Below, in pieces: positions 47,303 through 59,764 of a stretch of 64,000 nt of DNA. How positions within the stretch are numbered: the first letter of the stretch is position 1; each line of letters opens with the position of its first letter. The translations under genes were made by a program, and so were the position numbers. The stretch is from Kingdonia uniflora. Taxonomy: Eukaryota > Streptophyta > Magnoliopsida > Ranunculales > Circaeasteraceae. The notes beneath the pieces were generated by a model, which saw only the letters and a program-made list of their open reading frames with translations, ran no database searches and had not been told where the DNA came from. The stretch is taken from contig JACGCM010000655.1 in assembly GCA_014058105.1 (NCBI GenBank), positions 2,130,501 through 2,194,500 on the forward strand. The letters are read 5' to 3'.

Positions 47303-50300
47303 GTCCAACAAGAACACACCCCAGGACGCATCAAAGATCTAATACGAAAGACAAAGGGCTGGCTTCTGATAGGTGAAGATCTCACTATGACTACCTATGC
47401 CGAGACCAAAGCGCTGGCTCTAATGGCTCTTTATCCACTTTGAAAGACTAACTACTGTATCAAATGTCTTTCTTGCCTGTCTTCTTTTGAAAGTCTTGTC
47501 TTTTTGTTGCCTGTCTCTTGCCTTGGCCTTTTCTTACGTGTCTTGTCTTCCTCTTGTCTTTTTGTTGCCTGTCTCTTGCCTTTTTCTTGCTTGTTCCGTT
47601 CTCTAAACTACTTAAAGTCTTGGCTTTTTCTTCCCTGTCGATTGGCTCTTGTATTGTGTGTGGCATCTTCGTGGGCTCTTGTCTTACCTGACAAGCAACA
47701 GTTAGAGTGCGCTTAGCGAATTGCGAATTGCGAACTACTATATATGCAATTCAGCTATTTTATTCTGCTTCTCTTCTTTCTTTTCGTAGCAAGGGGGAAA
47801 CTACCTTCTTTTCGTACGCAAGTTTGACTCTTTTCTTTAATTCCATCGCTAGCTCGTCCTTAGCTCAATACCTCTGCGTTTTTGAAAGGCTTCTGACTCC
47901 AAACTACAAACTACACTCTTTTTAACGTACGCAAGTCCTATTTTCCATCATCAAAAAACCACCTCTAAACTACTCTTTAATACTTGAAACTTGCGTACGG
48001 CTTCCTCTGCGTTTTTGAAAGGTTCTAACTCCACCTTTTAGAAATTACGGCTACCTCTAAACCTTGCTGCTGCTTTTTAAAACCACCTATGTCGAACTAA
48101 CGCTTTAAAAAGGAGGAGCTATAGCTATGTCTAACTAACGCCCTAGGAGCTATGTCTAACGCTTTAAAAAGGAGCTATGCAGCTAACTAACGCTTTAAAA
48201 AGGAGCTATGTTGCTAAGCAGTTAGAGAGCGAAAACTAAAAAAGTAGTTAGAGTGCACTTTTGCCGTACGCAAGTAGGATCCTAGGCTGCTTTTCCTTAG
48301 TTTCTGCATACCGCGCTTTTTCGACGACGCTCAGAGCGAAAAAGTTTCATCAACCTATACTTGCGTACGGGAAAAACTAACTCGGACTTTTTTAAAACTG
48401 TCCTCAAACTACAAACTATGCTGCTCCGCTCTGAGCTAGGTCAGAAAATAAAAAAAAAAAACAAAGTTTCATCAACCTATAGTTTTCAAAAAGTGCACTC
48501 ACCCCTAAAAGATTCCGCTCTTCATTCAGCGCAAACAGGGGTAGATAAAACCCACCTCATCCTAGGCTCAAAGTAGTTAGAACTTGCGTACGCCAAGGAT
48601 CCTTTTCTTTCTACCCCGCACTAATAGAATCGAAAACGAGGTTTTTTTTTGCACACCCCACTCTCATCTCAATCTAATCGCTCATAGGCTAGGTTTTCGG
48701 CGCAGTCTTTTGCATAGATGACTGCGATTTCTTTCTCAAGGATCCTAGGTAGCGTTTTTTTTGTACACTTGCGTACGGTGATCCTTTGTCTTTATATCTT
48801 CAATGCGCGAATCAGAAAGGATCCTTGGTAGTTGCCTAAAATATACATTACGGCTATTTTTTAACAATGTATATAGAAGTAGTTTAAAAGGGTTGCTAAA
48901 GCTCCGGTAAACCTAGGGTGTTGGTAGGCCTTTTTAAGGCCAAGCCTACAAACTTTGGAGGTAGTGGTAATGTCTATAGAAGCCGGATTAAAGAAAAGAG
49001 CCAGCTTTCAAAATAGGCGGAGTTAACTGAGCCGTTTATAGTCGCAGATGGAACGCAGAAAGGCTTCGGTCTTCGTACGCAAGTAAACTACTTTTTTTAA
49101 GGGTCAAAGCTTTTTTGATCAAAGGCTCTTGATAAAACACTATGAGTTAACCGTGTATCAATTTCTATATACGCCCACAAGTCTGCCTTTTTGACCCATC
49201 GTTCTTCTTACCCGACCCCTAAACAAAAGCGAAAAAAAAATACGTCCTACTAGTCCTCTCGGCGACTAGGGCTTGGCTCTTTGTTTAGGGGGCATAGTCC
49301 AGTAGTTTCTTCTACCTGGGTCAACTGCTGGCTTTCTTTCTAGGATCCTTGCTAGTTCTGCCTGCTTAGTCTCTCTACCTTATGGTTCCGAGCATTTCCT
49401 CGGTTCAGTATACAACTACGGGGATTCTAGCAGTAGCTTCATCACTTCAGCCCAACTCTCGCTCTTTTGAAACTCATCGAGTGGTATACGCCTCTATGTA
49501 TGGCTAGGGTTCTTTTCTACATATGTATATAGAAGGCTTTGTCTTTTGGTCAGTTAGGATCTACTTTGGCTCTCTTTACTGGAGAGTCGGTGCTTCCTTA
49601 TTCTATCATCAACTTCTCCTGGCTGGGCTGGCCAATGCTTCTGGCTCTCGGCTACCTTTCCTTTCCTTTCGCTCTCTCTACTATAGACTCTCATCGATGC
49701 ATCGTTGCAAAGAAAAGAGAAGTCCAGATATCTATAGGCACTCCCTCTTGCATAAGATCTCTCGTGCTACTTTCAAGGAAAAGAAGCCAGTCTAGTGCTA
49801 CTTTGATCCTTCCTTCTGTTCTGGCCTGCACACCAAATAACCTACCGGGGGTCGGCTTTAAAAAGAGAGTGTGAGATGTCCTGCTGCTTTTCCTGATGCG
49901 CCTGGCGCCTACATGAGAGCCGAGGATCCTAGCTGCTGTCCAGCTATTTGCTATCTCCAAGGATCCTTGTTGGGGCATCGCCTAGCAAAGTCTTGCTCTA
50001 ACTACTTTCCGCTGTGCGGCTAAAGGGTAGCATTGGAGAACGTGTTTAGAGACGCGGCTGCTAGTAGAAGTTCCTAGAACCAACAATGCTTCTTATTCTT
50101 ACATCGCTCTTGGTATAACAACAGGCACACCTTAGGTTGTTCCTAACCCCCCCTTGTTGCGATGGGAAGTTTTGCTGTAAGAATAAGTAGTAGATAGGAC
50201 CTAAGGTATATGAGATGTTGACTCTAGAAGGATAGGTAGTGCTGGGCTTTTTTGAACCCATAACTAGTTCCTCGCCCAAGGTATAACAACGCGGACAGGA

Positions 50301-52554
50301 TCCACCATTGGTCCTTCCTTTCTTTACTATGTTAGAATACACAGCCGAGATGTAGAGTGGTGCTTCCAAAAAAAGGATCCTCGTCTTGCTTCTACTTTGC
50401 TTCCAAAACACAGGATCCTCGTCTTGCTTATACTTCTAGTTCAGAAAGAAAAACTGGTAGAGCTGCTTCTCGCTGAGTCCATTATGGTTGGGACGGGCAC
50501 TCCCGGTTTTGACCTTCCTTCGCCGTACGCAAGTCTTCAGTATAAGGGATGGGCTTCATAGTCTGATGTATTGGATAGCACAGCACAGCAGACTCACTGC
50601 TACTGCTGTATTGGATAGTGGCGAGTCTTATGTATTATGTATTGGATAGCAGTGATCTATCTCTTTTTTTTGAGAGGCCTGCGCATTAGAGGTTGGCTTT
50701 TGGCTTCTCCGGACTATTCTTCGTACTGGACAGGGCTGGACTGAACTTGCGTACGGTGATATCGGTTGAGTTCAAGCTTGACATTGTTTTCTAAACTACG
50801 CTGATCGTAGTTTAAGAAGCGCGTTTTCTAAACTACGCTGGTTTTTGAGGACTTTAAATAGAACTTGCGTACGACGAGGTGTAGCAAAGAAAAGAAGGTG
50901 GAAAAGACCAATGGTCCAAAGTTTAGCGCGCGAAAGTGTTTAAAACAACCGGGGAAAATGAGACCAACCTCTGGCTGCCATTCGTAGCGCCGATCTAAGG
51001 TAGTTTAGGATCCTCGTACGCAAGTTTTTTGAAAGTTTAGTCTTGGAAAGAAATAGCTCCAACCTTTAACGATACTTGCGTACTTTTTGTTGAAAGTAGT
51101 TAGAGCACGATTTCTAAACTACGCTGTGTGTTGCAAAAGTCACTCAACCGGAAGTTGGGACTCTCATTAGGAGCGCACTTCTCCTTCTTTTTCACTCCTC
51201 GCTTAGGTGCTCTGGTAGTGGGTTTGGTTCATAGCTCTCTTACAGATGGGATTGGGATCGAAGAGGATGCTTGTAGATCAGCGAAGATTGCTAAAGAGTA
51301 GACTCTCGCTTCCGGAGCTGCGGAAAGACGTTTTTTTTTTCGGGCTACATCCATCGTAGAACTCGAACAAAATAAAAACTTGCGTACGGAGATCCCACAT
51401 AGTCCCGCCTGCTACATAGGTTAAACACGGCCTTAGTCTATCTACTATAGGTTCACTATCAAGGCCGATCACGCCTAGTTAGTCTTTAAACTGTAAGAGA
51501 GAAAAGAGTCGAGTTTTCATCCCGCCAATGTTTTGACGCTTCGGCTGCACGGAGATAATCTGACCGATCAGCGCTCTATGCTGCAGCCACTCCCATGCTT
51601 CCATCTATGGCTGATCTGCCAACATGACCACTACTACTATGAGAGGCTATTCTGCTCTCTATCACCGTAGTCGGCGCGATTCGGATCTCATGGCGGTCTG
51701 CACATTGTATTTCAAGAGCTACTATAGCTCGGCCACACCTCTAGGTGGGACTTTCTCTACTAGGAAGTGTCGTGTTATGTCCTTCCTACTCGCTCTATAC
51801 TTCTTCATTGTCGCTTCAACCATAGCGCCTACTGGTGGGTCTCTCAGAAAACCATCTCCGTGCGCAGGCTGTGAAGTTCTAGCTAGGATCCTCTTTATCT
51901 AATATGCAGGCTGTGTCAAGTGAAGTTCTATCTATCCCTTTTTTAATACCACCTCGTCGTACGCAAGTTCTATTTAAAGCACTATAGACATGACCTAGTC
52001 TTCTATTTAAAGCACTAAGCTACGGCGCACTATAAGACATGACCTAGTCTTCTATTTAAAGCACTATAGACATGTTTTCAGAAGTTCGCTAAGAAGTAGC
52101 TAGCGGCATGGTTTTTTTTTGTCTAGCAGTCTTTTGGATTTCGTCATTGGGGTGGGCAAGTAATGTCTATAGTCGCTCACGTACCAGACCACTATGAAAG
52201 AATCTCGGATGAAAGACCAACAATGCACAGAAGAAAAGAGCAGTGCCAACTTTCTTTTAGGGCAGCAGGACGACTATATCCCTACCATTCTCTTCGGCTT
52301 TAAAGCAGAGGCCAACCGCTAACTTGCGGGAAAGGACGAGAATATAGGCCGGCACGCTCTCAGATAGGAAGCGAATGGAATCAATGGCAAGTTAGAGAGC
52401 ACCCCCCAATCCGATACCAAGAAGAAAGGAGCGGGTAGCTAATAAAGCGGTGGGTTGGGTCCTACCCCATCTCAGCTTTGTCCTTCTTTTCCACCTAAAA
52501 CACGCTAGTTCGAATCTGATCGTTCCCGCCCTACACGCAATGAGACTCACACAA

Positions 52555-52675
52555 GACGCCGACTATAGCTACGGTTGACACGCCTAATATAGTTACGGTT
52601 GACACGCCGACTAAAGACCGCAACACACCCAAGTGGACACGCCGACTATAGTTACGGTGGACACGCCGACTAAAA
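52555..52675. repeat. GACACGCCGACTA minisatellite abutting the copia relic
   Basis: Several imperfect copies of the unit GACACGCCGACTATAGTTACGG end a few bases before the copia-like coding sequence. Confidence 0.8.
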
Positions 52676-52775
52676 GGATTTTGGCCTGAGGTTGTCTAAC
52701 TACTGTGGAGCATTCATATTCTCAATCGAAGTCCAACGTTGGTTGTTCGTAATATGACGCCAGAAGAAGCATGGA

Positions 52776-52784
52776 CTTGCGTAC
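52776..52784 (+). mobile_element. 9-bp element inside copia relic (1)
   Basis: CTTGCGTAC splits the codon after EEAW. Removing it leaves AGT, the Ser expected before Gly-Asn-Lys-Pro in this family. The site is therefore A^GT and the insertion is in frame. Confidence 0.8.
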
Positions 52785-52862
52785 GTGGAAATAAGCCTAG
52801 TGTTGCTCATTTAAGAGTTTTTGGATGCCTAGCCTATGCACATATTCCTGAAAAGAGAACTA

Positions 52863-52871
52863 CTTGCGTAC
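52863..52871 (+). mobile_element. 9-bp element inside copia relic (2)
   Basis: CTTGCGTAC lies at a point where the reading frame changes between AHIPEKR and KKLDNKG. The exact pre-insertion sequence is not clear here, and extra bases downstream may belong to another event. Confidence 0.65.
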
Positions 52872-52978
52872 GCGGAAGAAGCTCGACAATAAGGGAGTGA
52901 AGTGCGTTTTTAGCGGCCTTAGTCATCACTCAAAGGCGTATAAGCTGTATAACCTCGTGACTGGAAAGATTATCATCA

Positions 52979-52987
52979 CTTGCGTAC
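52979..52987 (+). mobile_element. 9-bp element inside copia relic (3)
   Basis: CTTGCGTAC lies directly before RDVVFDEE. Removing it leaves AGT, the Ser normally preceding Arg-Asp-Val-Val in copia pol. This is an in-frame insertion at A^GT. Confidence 0.82.
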
Positions 52988-55886
52988 GTCGAGACGTGGT
53001 GTTTGATGAGGAGAAGACCTGGTCATGGAATGTTCATGCTTCGTCCATTCATGTTCCAAGGATCCTTGGTGATGCCCATAACGAAAGGTCTTCCCCAGCT
53101 CCAACTATTGTTGGCGCATCCACACAAGTCATTCCTACTCCACAACCAGCTGTATCATCTGAGGAGCAATCTTTAAATACCACAACATCTAGGCCTACAT
53201 GCACCAAGGCCAGATCCGCATGGATGCATAATTAGGTGGTTCCAGGGATCGATAAGGATGATGATCTTATTACTAAGCATGCCTTGTTTGCAGATTGCGA
53301 TCCGGTTTCCTTTAAAGACGCGGTTCAAGCACCCGGCAGCAAGCAATGGATTCCGAGATCCATTCGATTGGAAGGAAAGACGACTTGGGAATTGTCCGAA
53401 ACCTCGATTTAGCTAGTGAGCGATCGAGAAAAATATACATTACGCTCAAAAATATACATTACGTTGACTTGCGTACGTCATACCATACTTGCACACACCG
53501 ATCGTCTCTGAAAATGAATCTTAGGCACAGCACTAGAACTCTCATAGGCGCGCTACCCACACTACCTACGCTACCTACGCCATAAAAAAAAGCTAGCTCA
53601 AGCTTTCACTAAAGAGAAACGCTTGATACGGTGTCGGAGGTCACTACGGGAACACCACCCACAAAAAGAGAGAGCGTGTGAGCACAGCGAACTACGCGAA
53701 AGGAAACGTAAGAGGGGGATATCTCAAGAGGAAGGAAATAGCTTAGGTGGACGCAGAGAGGGCGTAGTTTGGAGACATTGAAGCAACACAGCACCTAAAA
53801 CTACACTGAAACCTTTGGCAATCATCCATACCTAAAAACCTAAAAGACACAATAAGACCAAAACTTGCGTACGCAGACCAGAATGACACCTAAAAGTGAT
53901 ACATTACACATCCTTAATGCACACACATCGAAAACAACCTCAACCTTAGAGAAAGAAAGAGCTGAGAAAGGACGTGGATAAGCAAAATGGGAAGCCTACC
54001 AGGAAATGTACAAACCAGAGATGTTGCCCTCATCACTCCTTCCTACGCTGATGAACCTGTATCCGGGCCTTCCATATGCTGATGAACCTGTCCTTTTTAA
54101 AAACACGTCTTTCCAATACTCATGAACCTGAGCACGTCTTTCCAATACTGATGAACCTGAGCTTCTGTCCTTCTCCAGTAGCTATTCACTGAGGCTAGTC
54201 TTGGTTGCTAGTCTTTTATAGTGGGTTGGTTGCTAGTGACAGGTGCGGTTTGTCGCCTGACCTACTATCTAACTGAGGGGCTATCCGAGACTCTTATCTT
54301 GAGGGTGCCCTCACTCGGTGCACACAAGCGCTTTTCCTAGGATCCTTCTGAGCGTAGCCGGCTGCTCCTTCGCGTCTCTTCTCAAAAAAACAACTAGAAA
54401 CTCGCGTTGTCTCAAGCCTCTATTCTCACTAGGATCCTTCTACATCTTGTATAAGCAAGCGATCGAAAAAGCGTTGACCTGCCGCCAAACCACCTGATAG
54501 CGGGTTTGTCTTATAGAACGAAAGAGCGTTGACCTGTGCGCGGTGGGTTTGTCTTATAGAGCGAAAGAGCGTTGACTAGCGAAGCAAGTAGACCTGAAGC
54601 GCCGCTATCACTGAAGACTACTCTCCGTACGCAAGTCTTACCTCTGAGTTTTCATTTGCTAACGTCTTGCTTTCGGGCGCAAAGGAGTAGTTTGTAGTTT
54701 GAGGACAGTTTTAAAAAAGTCCGAGTTAGTTTTTCCCGTACGCAAGTATGGTTGGATGAAACTTTTTCACTCTGAAATAGGCGTTAGGAGGGAGAAAGAG
54801 TTTAGTGGGTTTCGCCTATAGGTTGAATCAACGTAATGTATATTTTTGAGCGTAATGTATATTTTTTCTACGACGCTCAGAATATACATTACGGGAAAAT
54901 TAGGTTAGTGGGTTTTGGCCTATAGGTTGATTCAACGTAATGTATATTTTTCTCGATGGCTCTAAACTACGATAAGCGTCGCCTCTAAACTTGTTGGTTC
55001 CACAAGCAAAAACACACTGATGCCTTGTTCCCAGTGATTTTCCAACAAGCCGTCGCCAAACAAAAACCTGTGGCTGGATTGAATCCTTCTATGTAAAGGT
55101 AAAGCGCGAAATAAACCCCATAGACATTACAAGGATCCTAGAGCGCTTAGTTTGCATTAAAGAGTATTAAGGAAGCAAGTAGTTTAGACTTGCGTACGGC
55201 GAGTTAGTTTTTCCCGTACGCAAGTATGGTTGGATGAAACTTTTTCACTTTTGCTATCGTCTCTGGGCTAAAAAGAGTTGAGTGGGTTCTTTGAAAACTA
55301 TAGTATGACGTACGCAAGTCAACGTAATGTATATTTTTTCTATCACTTTTATTTTTTTTTTAATATACATTACGGGCAGACTTGCGTACAAAGAAGCTAG
55401 TGGGTTTTGGCCTATAGGCAGAAAAGAAGCTAGTGGGTTTTGGCCGTACGCAAGTATAGTTGGATGAAACTTTCTCGCCTTTTTCAACAAAAATGCTAAA
55501 CTACTCTTTTTAAAAAAGGGCTAATATTCTTTTTCCTGCCTAGAAGTGGATTGGGAGTGTACCGGTTCCCTATTTTTTTATCTTTCGCTTTTCGTTCTAA
55601 AGTTAGTCATTGTGGCTCTTGTCTCTATACGTGATTATTTTCATAGCGGTATACACACCTTTTGAGAACAGAATCGTAGCAACCACTTTTTATTGCCACT
55701 TGCGTACAGAGAAATGGGTTTACTTTTTTTTGCCACTTGCGCACAGAGAAATGGGTGTACTTTCTCGCCAAAACCTTTGAAACTTTACCACGTTATACGC
55801 GCCTTTAAAAAGCCTGTGAAGAAGTGAGAAAACTCCTGATGGTTGTATTTTCAAAAGCAACTAGAGGACAAAACTCCGTACGCAAG

Positions 55887-56047
55887 TAGCGCGATTGAGA
55901 AAGAAAGCGTAGTTTAGGATCCTCTTTTTAAAGAAGCAACCATCAGGGCAGCAGTCTTCTTTTATGGCTCTTAGCGCGATTGAGAAAGAAAGCGTAGTTT
56001 AGGATCCTCTTTTTTTGCAGTCTTCTTTTATGGCTCTTAGCGCGATT
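55887..56047. repeat. Tandem duplication with internal deletion
   Basis: Two copies begin AGCGCGATTGAGAAAG. The second lacks about 20 bases between CCTCTTTTT and GCAGTCTTC. Each carries GTAGTTTAGGATCCT. Confidence 0.85.
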
Positions 56048-56096
56048 AGTATTAGTTGAGTTCTTAGCAGTAATTTAGGGGGCCTCTCATTTTCAA

Positions 56097-56295
56097 CAGA
56101 AAAAGCGAAAAACTTGCGTACAGTGATGAAACCCGTCTTTTTTGCCACTCACCGCTTTTCTGCCCATAGACGACAGAAAAAGCGAAAAACTTGCGTACAG
56201 TGATGAAACCCGTCTAAACTACTTTGCCACTCACCGCTTTTCTGCCCATAGACGACAGAAAAAGCGCTAAAGTTGACTTGCGTACGTCATACTAT
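56097..56295. repeat. Tandem duplication, copies differing by an AAACTAC module
   Basis: Two full copies and one partial copy begin CAGAAAAAGCG. Copy 1 reads CCCGTCTTTTTTGCC, while copy 2 has AAACTAC at 56216-56222 inside the same T run. Each full copy has a 9-bp element variant, CTTGCGTACAG. Confidence 0.85.
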
Positions 56296-57669
56296 AGGCG
56301 AAAGTCAGCAAAGACCTTTTATTTTTTTAGGGAATGCAAGCCCTGTTTTCAGCGTCAGACCAGATGAGACCGATAGCCATATAGATCAGAACTTCTCGCC
56401 TTACCCCACTATCTACGCTTTTCGAAACGGAGGGTCTTTTTTTTTTTTTGTTTTTGCCTCCCCTGGCGTTTTTTGACTTCTTTTAACTACTCGTCCACGA
56501 CCTACTGCCGGGGAGATCTACCATTGTCGTCCTCTTGTGTCTGGGACTAGATAGGTGAAATAGTGATAGTCACGAAATAATCTGATGCTCCTCATTGTCA
56601 AGGTCAAGCTCTTTTTTCGCGTCACCAAAAGTAGCTTTTTTGTAGTTTGGAGAGCGCCTGACGCTACCTTCCTTACCACAGCGCGGAAGTTTCTTACTCC
56701 CCCTAAAAGTGAGGGCGCCGTTATAAGGATCCTTAGTAGCCAGAGGAAGGTAGTTGCCTAAAATATACATTACGGCGTACGCAAGTAGCGCCATTATAAG
56801 GATCCTTAGTGGGCTAAGGGAGGTAGCCGTACGTAAGTTTCAAGTATTAGTAGTTTAGAGCATTAAAGAGTAGCTTAGAGGTGGGAGTTTCAAAAGTAAG
56901 CAAAGCCCTTTTCCCCCCTTTAAGACATAGCTCCTTTTTAAAGCTTAACTACTCTCTAAACTACAAAAAAGCTATTTCTAAACTACGCTGATCGCAAGTG
57001 GAGTTAAGCCAAAGTTTCTTACTCAACTATAGGAAGCTTGCTAAAGCTAGTGTAATTAATAAAGCTAGGACTTACGTACGTTTAAAAGAGTTAGCGAAAG
57101 TAAGCAAAGCCCTTTTCCCCCCACTACGGTGGTCAGCCAAGGACCTTTTCTACGTGGACAAAGGATTGCTCCGCTTGGATATGCAGCTGGACCACAATGG
57201 CAACTCGTCATTCGCCTTTCGCCGTACGCAAGTTTCCTTTCTCCCGCACTATAGCTATAGACCGTTCAGGCTGGGCATTTCGCTTGAAGGACTCTTTCCA
57301 AGCGCTAACTCAATCCGCTTATCTACCACCCTACGTAGCTCTTTCTGAGTGACTTCCGTGACGCGTTAGAGAAAGATGTTGTTTAGGTAGTTTAGGATGC
57401 AGCCTCTAAAACACACTACTTAAGGGGTAGGAGGAAAATAAGGTCTAGTTTTAAAACACCACTACCACTATAGTATAGCTAGGATCCTCGCTGGGAAAAC
57501 CCTTAAAAAATCCGTCGTGCTCTATGTGATGCTGGTTCGAGAGTTTAGGCAAAAAGCTTGACTAGTAAAGAACCCCCTCTTTCGTGCGAGTTTCCGTGCT
57601 TTTTTTTATTGAGAGTGGTGCTAAGGATCCTAGCTAATAGATCAGGCCGTAGCTTAGAGCGACTCATGA

Positions 57670-57894
57670 ACCGCCTATCATATTGGGCTATTCATTCACG
57701 CGCATCCAGCTAGGATCCTAGCTATAAAGGACTACGCAACCCATAACCAAGATAGCTGGACAACTTCGGTCACGCAGATCAAGGAAGAATTCTTCGTGCT
57801 AACCGGCGCACCATTGGTAAAAGGAAAAGACCTCACTTTCAAGGCATTCTCGTTCCATCTATCATTCTTTTATTTGGCGTTGAAGCCCGGGTAG
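57670..57894 (+). other. Unrecognised 74-codon open segment
   Basis: One frame is open from after a stop at 57667 to TAG at 57892-57894. Its residue pattern looks protein-like: YATHNQDSWTTSVTQIKEE near the middle, and hydrophobic SFHLSFFYLALKPG at the end. It has no Met start near its beginning, no family motif I recognise, and a GGATCC module in frame. It could be a decayed fragment of a transferred gene or chance. Confidence 0.25.
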
Positions 57895-59670
57895 TTAGTG
57901 TTTTGGGCTATAGGTATCCCGCAAACTTCTTTAAGTGGTCCGAACGAGTATGCGGTAATCTTTATAGTCCTAGTTCGGGGAAGGCTAGGGCGGCGACGGA
58001 GGCTAGGCTACTCTTAAGAGACGAGATAAGCATTGTAGAAAAGAGTTAGAACTCTTTTTTTTGGAGGTGGCTTGTCCTTATCTGTTAGAGTTGCTAAAGC
58101 TATGATAGACAATAGGGGTGTGTTTTGGAAAAAGCTAGGGCGATACCTTGAGGACCCTTCGCTCATGTGATGTGAGGTAGGGCCCAAAGCGTGAGTGAGG
58201 CAGTGTGCTACTGCCGTATAAAGAAAAGCAAAAGCTAGGATCAAAGACAAGTCACCAGCCAAAAGTCATGAGTCTTCGCTTTCCATTGCGTCTGACTCTT
58301 ATCTATAGACAAATCCTTTTAAAGCTTTTTAAACCACACCTCCTACTTCAGTGGCTACTCTTTAATGCTCTTTAATGCTCTAAACTACTAATGCTCTTTA
58401 ATACTTGAAACTTGCGTACGGCTACCTAGACCTGCTATGCTAGACTAGATTGAAAGAAAAGGCCTAAGTAACCAAGCAAGAGACCAAAGGTTTCTTAAAG
58501 TAGCGTCAGGTGTCTTTTTCTTCATCCATAGGAGCCTTTAAAGAGGGGGCTTTAAGCAAGGATCCTTGGAGGCTGGGTCAGGCCTTTAAGCAGTTGCTAC
58601 TTTTAAAAGAGTAGCTAAAGCTAGGAGTTGTAGTTTAGGAGTAGTGTTGGTCCTTTTCTATAGAAGGAGTTTCAAAATATACATTACGGGTTGAATGGAT
58701 AAAAAAAACCTCAATGCACCAGCGTAGTTTAGAAATCCAGGGGTAAAGACTTAGCACAGTGGTTCTCTTAGAGGGTCTTCGCTACGGGCCTTTTTTCGCT
58801 GGATAAGTAGTTTAGCGGATGATGGAAAATAGGATCCAAACTACAAACTACGTAAGTCTACTGCTTTTCCTTAGTGCGCCGGGTCCTAAAGTAGAGCCTG
58901 GGATCCCACTTTTTTTAGAAACTTGCGTACGAAAAACAAAGCCTGTTTTGTCTATCGTAAAAAAAAAATAGCGACTGAAAGAAAAGCAAAAGAACTTCAC
59001 AACGCAACCTAGGGGTTTAAAGCCATAACAACTAGCAGCCCTGGTAGATTGGCCATAGTTTCTTTCAGGAGAAGGCAGGAGAAGGTTTGAATAGGCGATC
59101 TGGGTAGTTGCTATCGCTACAAGGATCCTAGGCAAGACAGGCGAACAAAAGAAAAACCCGCTCTACTCGAGTGGATGTAGGCGATCCTGCTGCTCTCTTC
59201 TATACCTTACACTTATAGCTTAGCTTCTACGGATGGGACTTTTGGTCTAGTTTAGTACGCATCCACACAGAGAAGGATCCTTGGGCTATTCTACTCTACC
59301 TATCTTGCTGGGATTGAACCCTTGGGTTCAGGCCAAAACACGGCGTGCACCCCCTTATCTTACATGCCCGAGTAGCTTCTCCGTACGCAAGTTCCTATAC
59401 TACGTACAGGCAACAAATAGGGGACGTTGGACCACGCTACTTCTATCTTGATCTTCTTGTGTCTCGTCTGTCTGCCTAGTAGTTTAGAAGGCTATTGCTT
59501 AACAAAAATAAACTACCCAGCAAGAAAGAAGAAATACAAAACGTTTCGCGCTTCCATATAAACTCCGATTTTAAACAAAGAGAAGCATTTTATTGCTGGA
59601 GCAGCCGAGGTCTAAAGACTTGCAGGATGATTTCGCGATTAAATAAAGAGGTGCTGGTTGTAGAAAGGTA

Positions 59671-59680
59671 GCCGAAGTTT
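59671..59680. repeat. Shortened 9-bp element site (GAAG)
   Basis: GCC-GAAG-TTTCAA stands where the filled form is GCC-GTACGCAAG-TTTCAA and the empty form is GCC-TTTCAA. It is consistent with loss of five internal bases. Confidence 0.55.
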
Positions 59681-59754
59681 CAAACTTGCGTACGGGCAAA
59701 TCTTTAGCGCGTCAATAGGTAGGATCCTAAACTACGTGCTAAGGATCCTAGAAA

Positions 59755-59764
59755 GCCGTAGTTT
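59755..59764. repeat. Shortened 9-bp element site (GTAG)
   Basis: GCC-GTAG-TTTCAA at the same type of locus is again four bases where nine or none are expected, but with a different set retained from the site at 59671. Confidence 0.55.

Larger units (their letters stand above)
41955..52678. other. Gene-free, module-rich region
   Basis: No gene is recognised in about 10.7 kb. It holds many 9-bp elements, AGCTTGCGCAAGC-type variants, a T-rich tract at about 47460-47640, and minisatellites near 47200, 45716, 52000 and 52555. Open frames such as 44822-45022, 49523-49874 and 51624-51902 were inspected and match no family I know. Confidence 0.55.
52679..53420 (+). pseudogene. Ty1/copia retrotransposon pol relic (integrase C-terminus to reverse transcriptase start)
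   Basis: The reading matches plant Ty1/copia polyproteins. There is FWPEVV, then WSIHILNRSP and NMTPEEAW, then AHLRVFGCLAYAHIP. The segment KGVKCVF, SKAYKLYN and RDVVFDEE follows, then a Ser/Pro/Thr-rich linker. Last comes DPVSFKDAVQ and MDSEIHSI from the reverse transcriptase N-terminus. It is broken: a stop lies after EVV, the frame shifts near 52870, there is a stop at 53233, and another shift near 53380. Three 9-bp elements sit inside it (52776, 52863, 52979). No LTR, protease or catalytic reverse transcriptase motif is present. Such sequences are nuclear and commonly transferred to plant mitochondria, so this is a transferred fragment that later decayed. Confidence 0.9.
53421..57669. other. 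Gene-free region after the copia relic
   Basis: There is no recognisable gene. AATATACATTACG modules are frequent (for example 53430, 53449 and 54840-54895). A block with TTTTTCCCGTACGCAAG and then TATGGTTGGATGAAAC occurs near 54728 and 55208. GCTGATGAACCTG-type short tandem copies lie at about 54048-54161. Confidence 0.6.

Noticed and set aside
49523..49874. Two overlapping frames of 90 and 111 codons with hydrophobic segments
   Set aside because: No conserved motif in either frame, and no decision between them is possible. Left as unannotated spacer.
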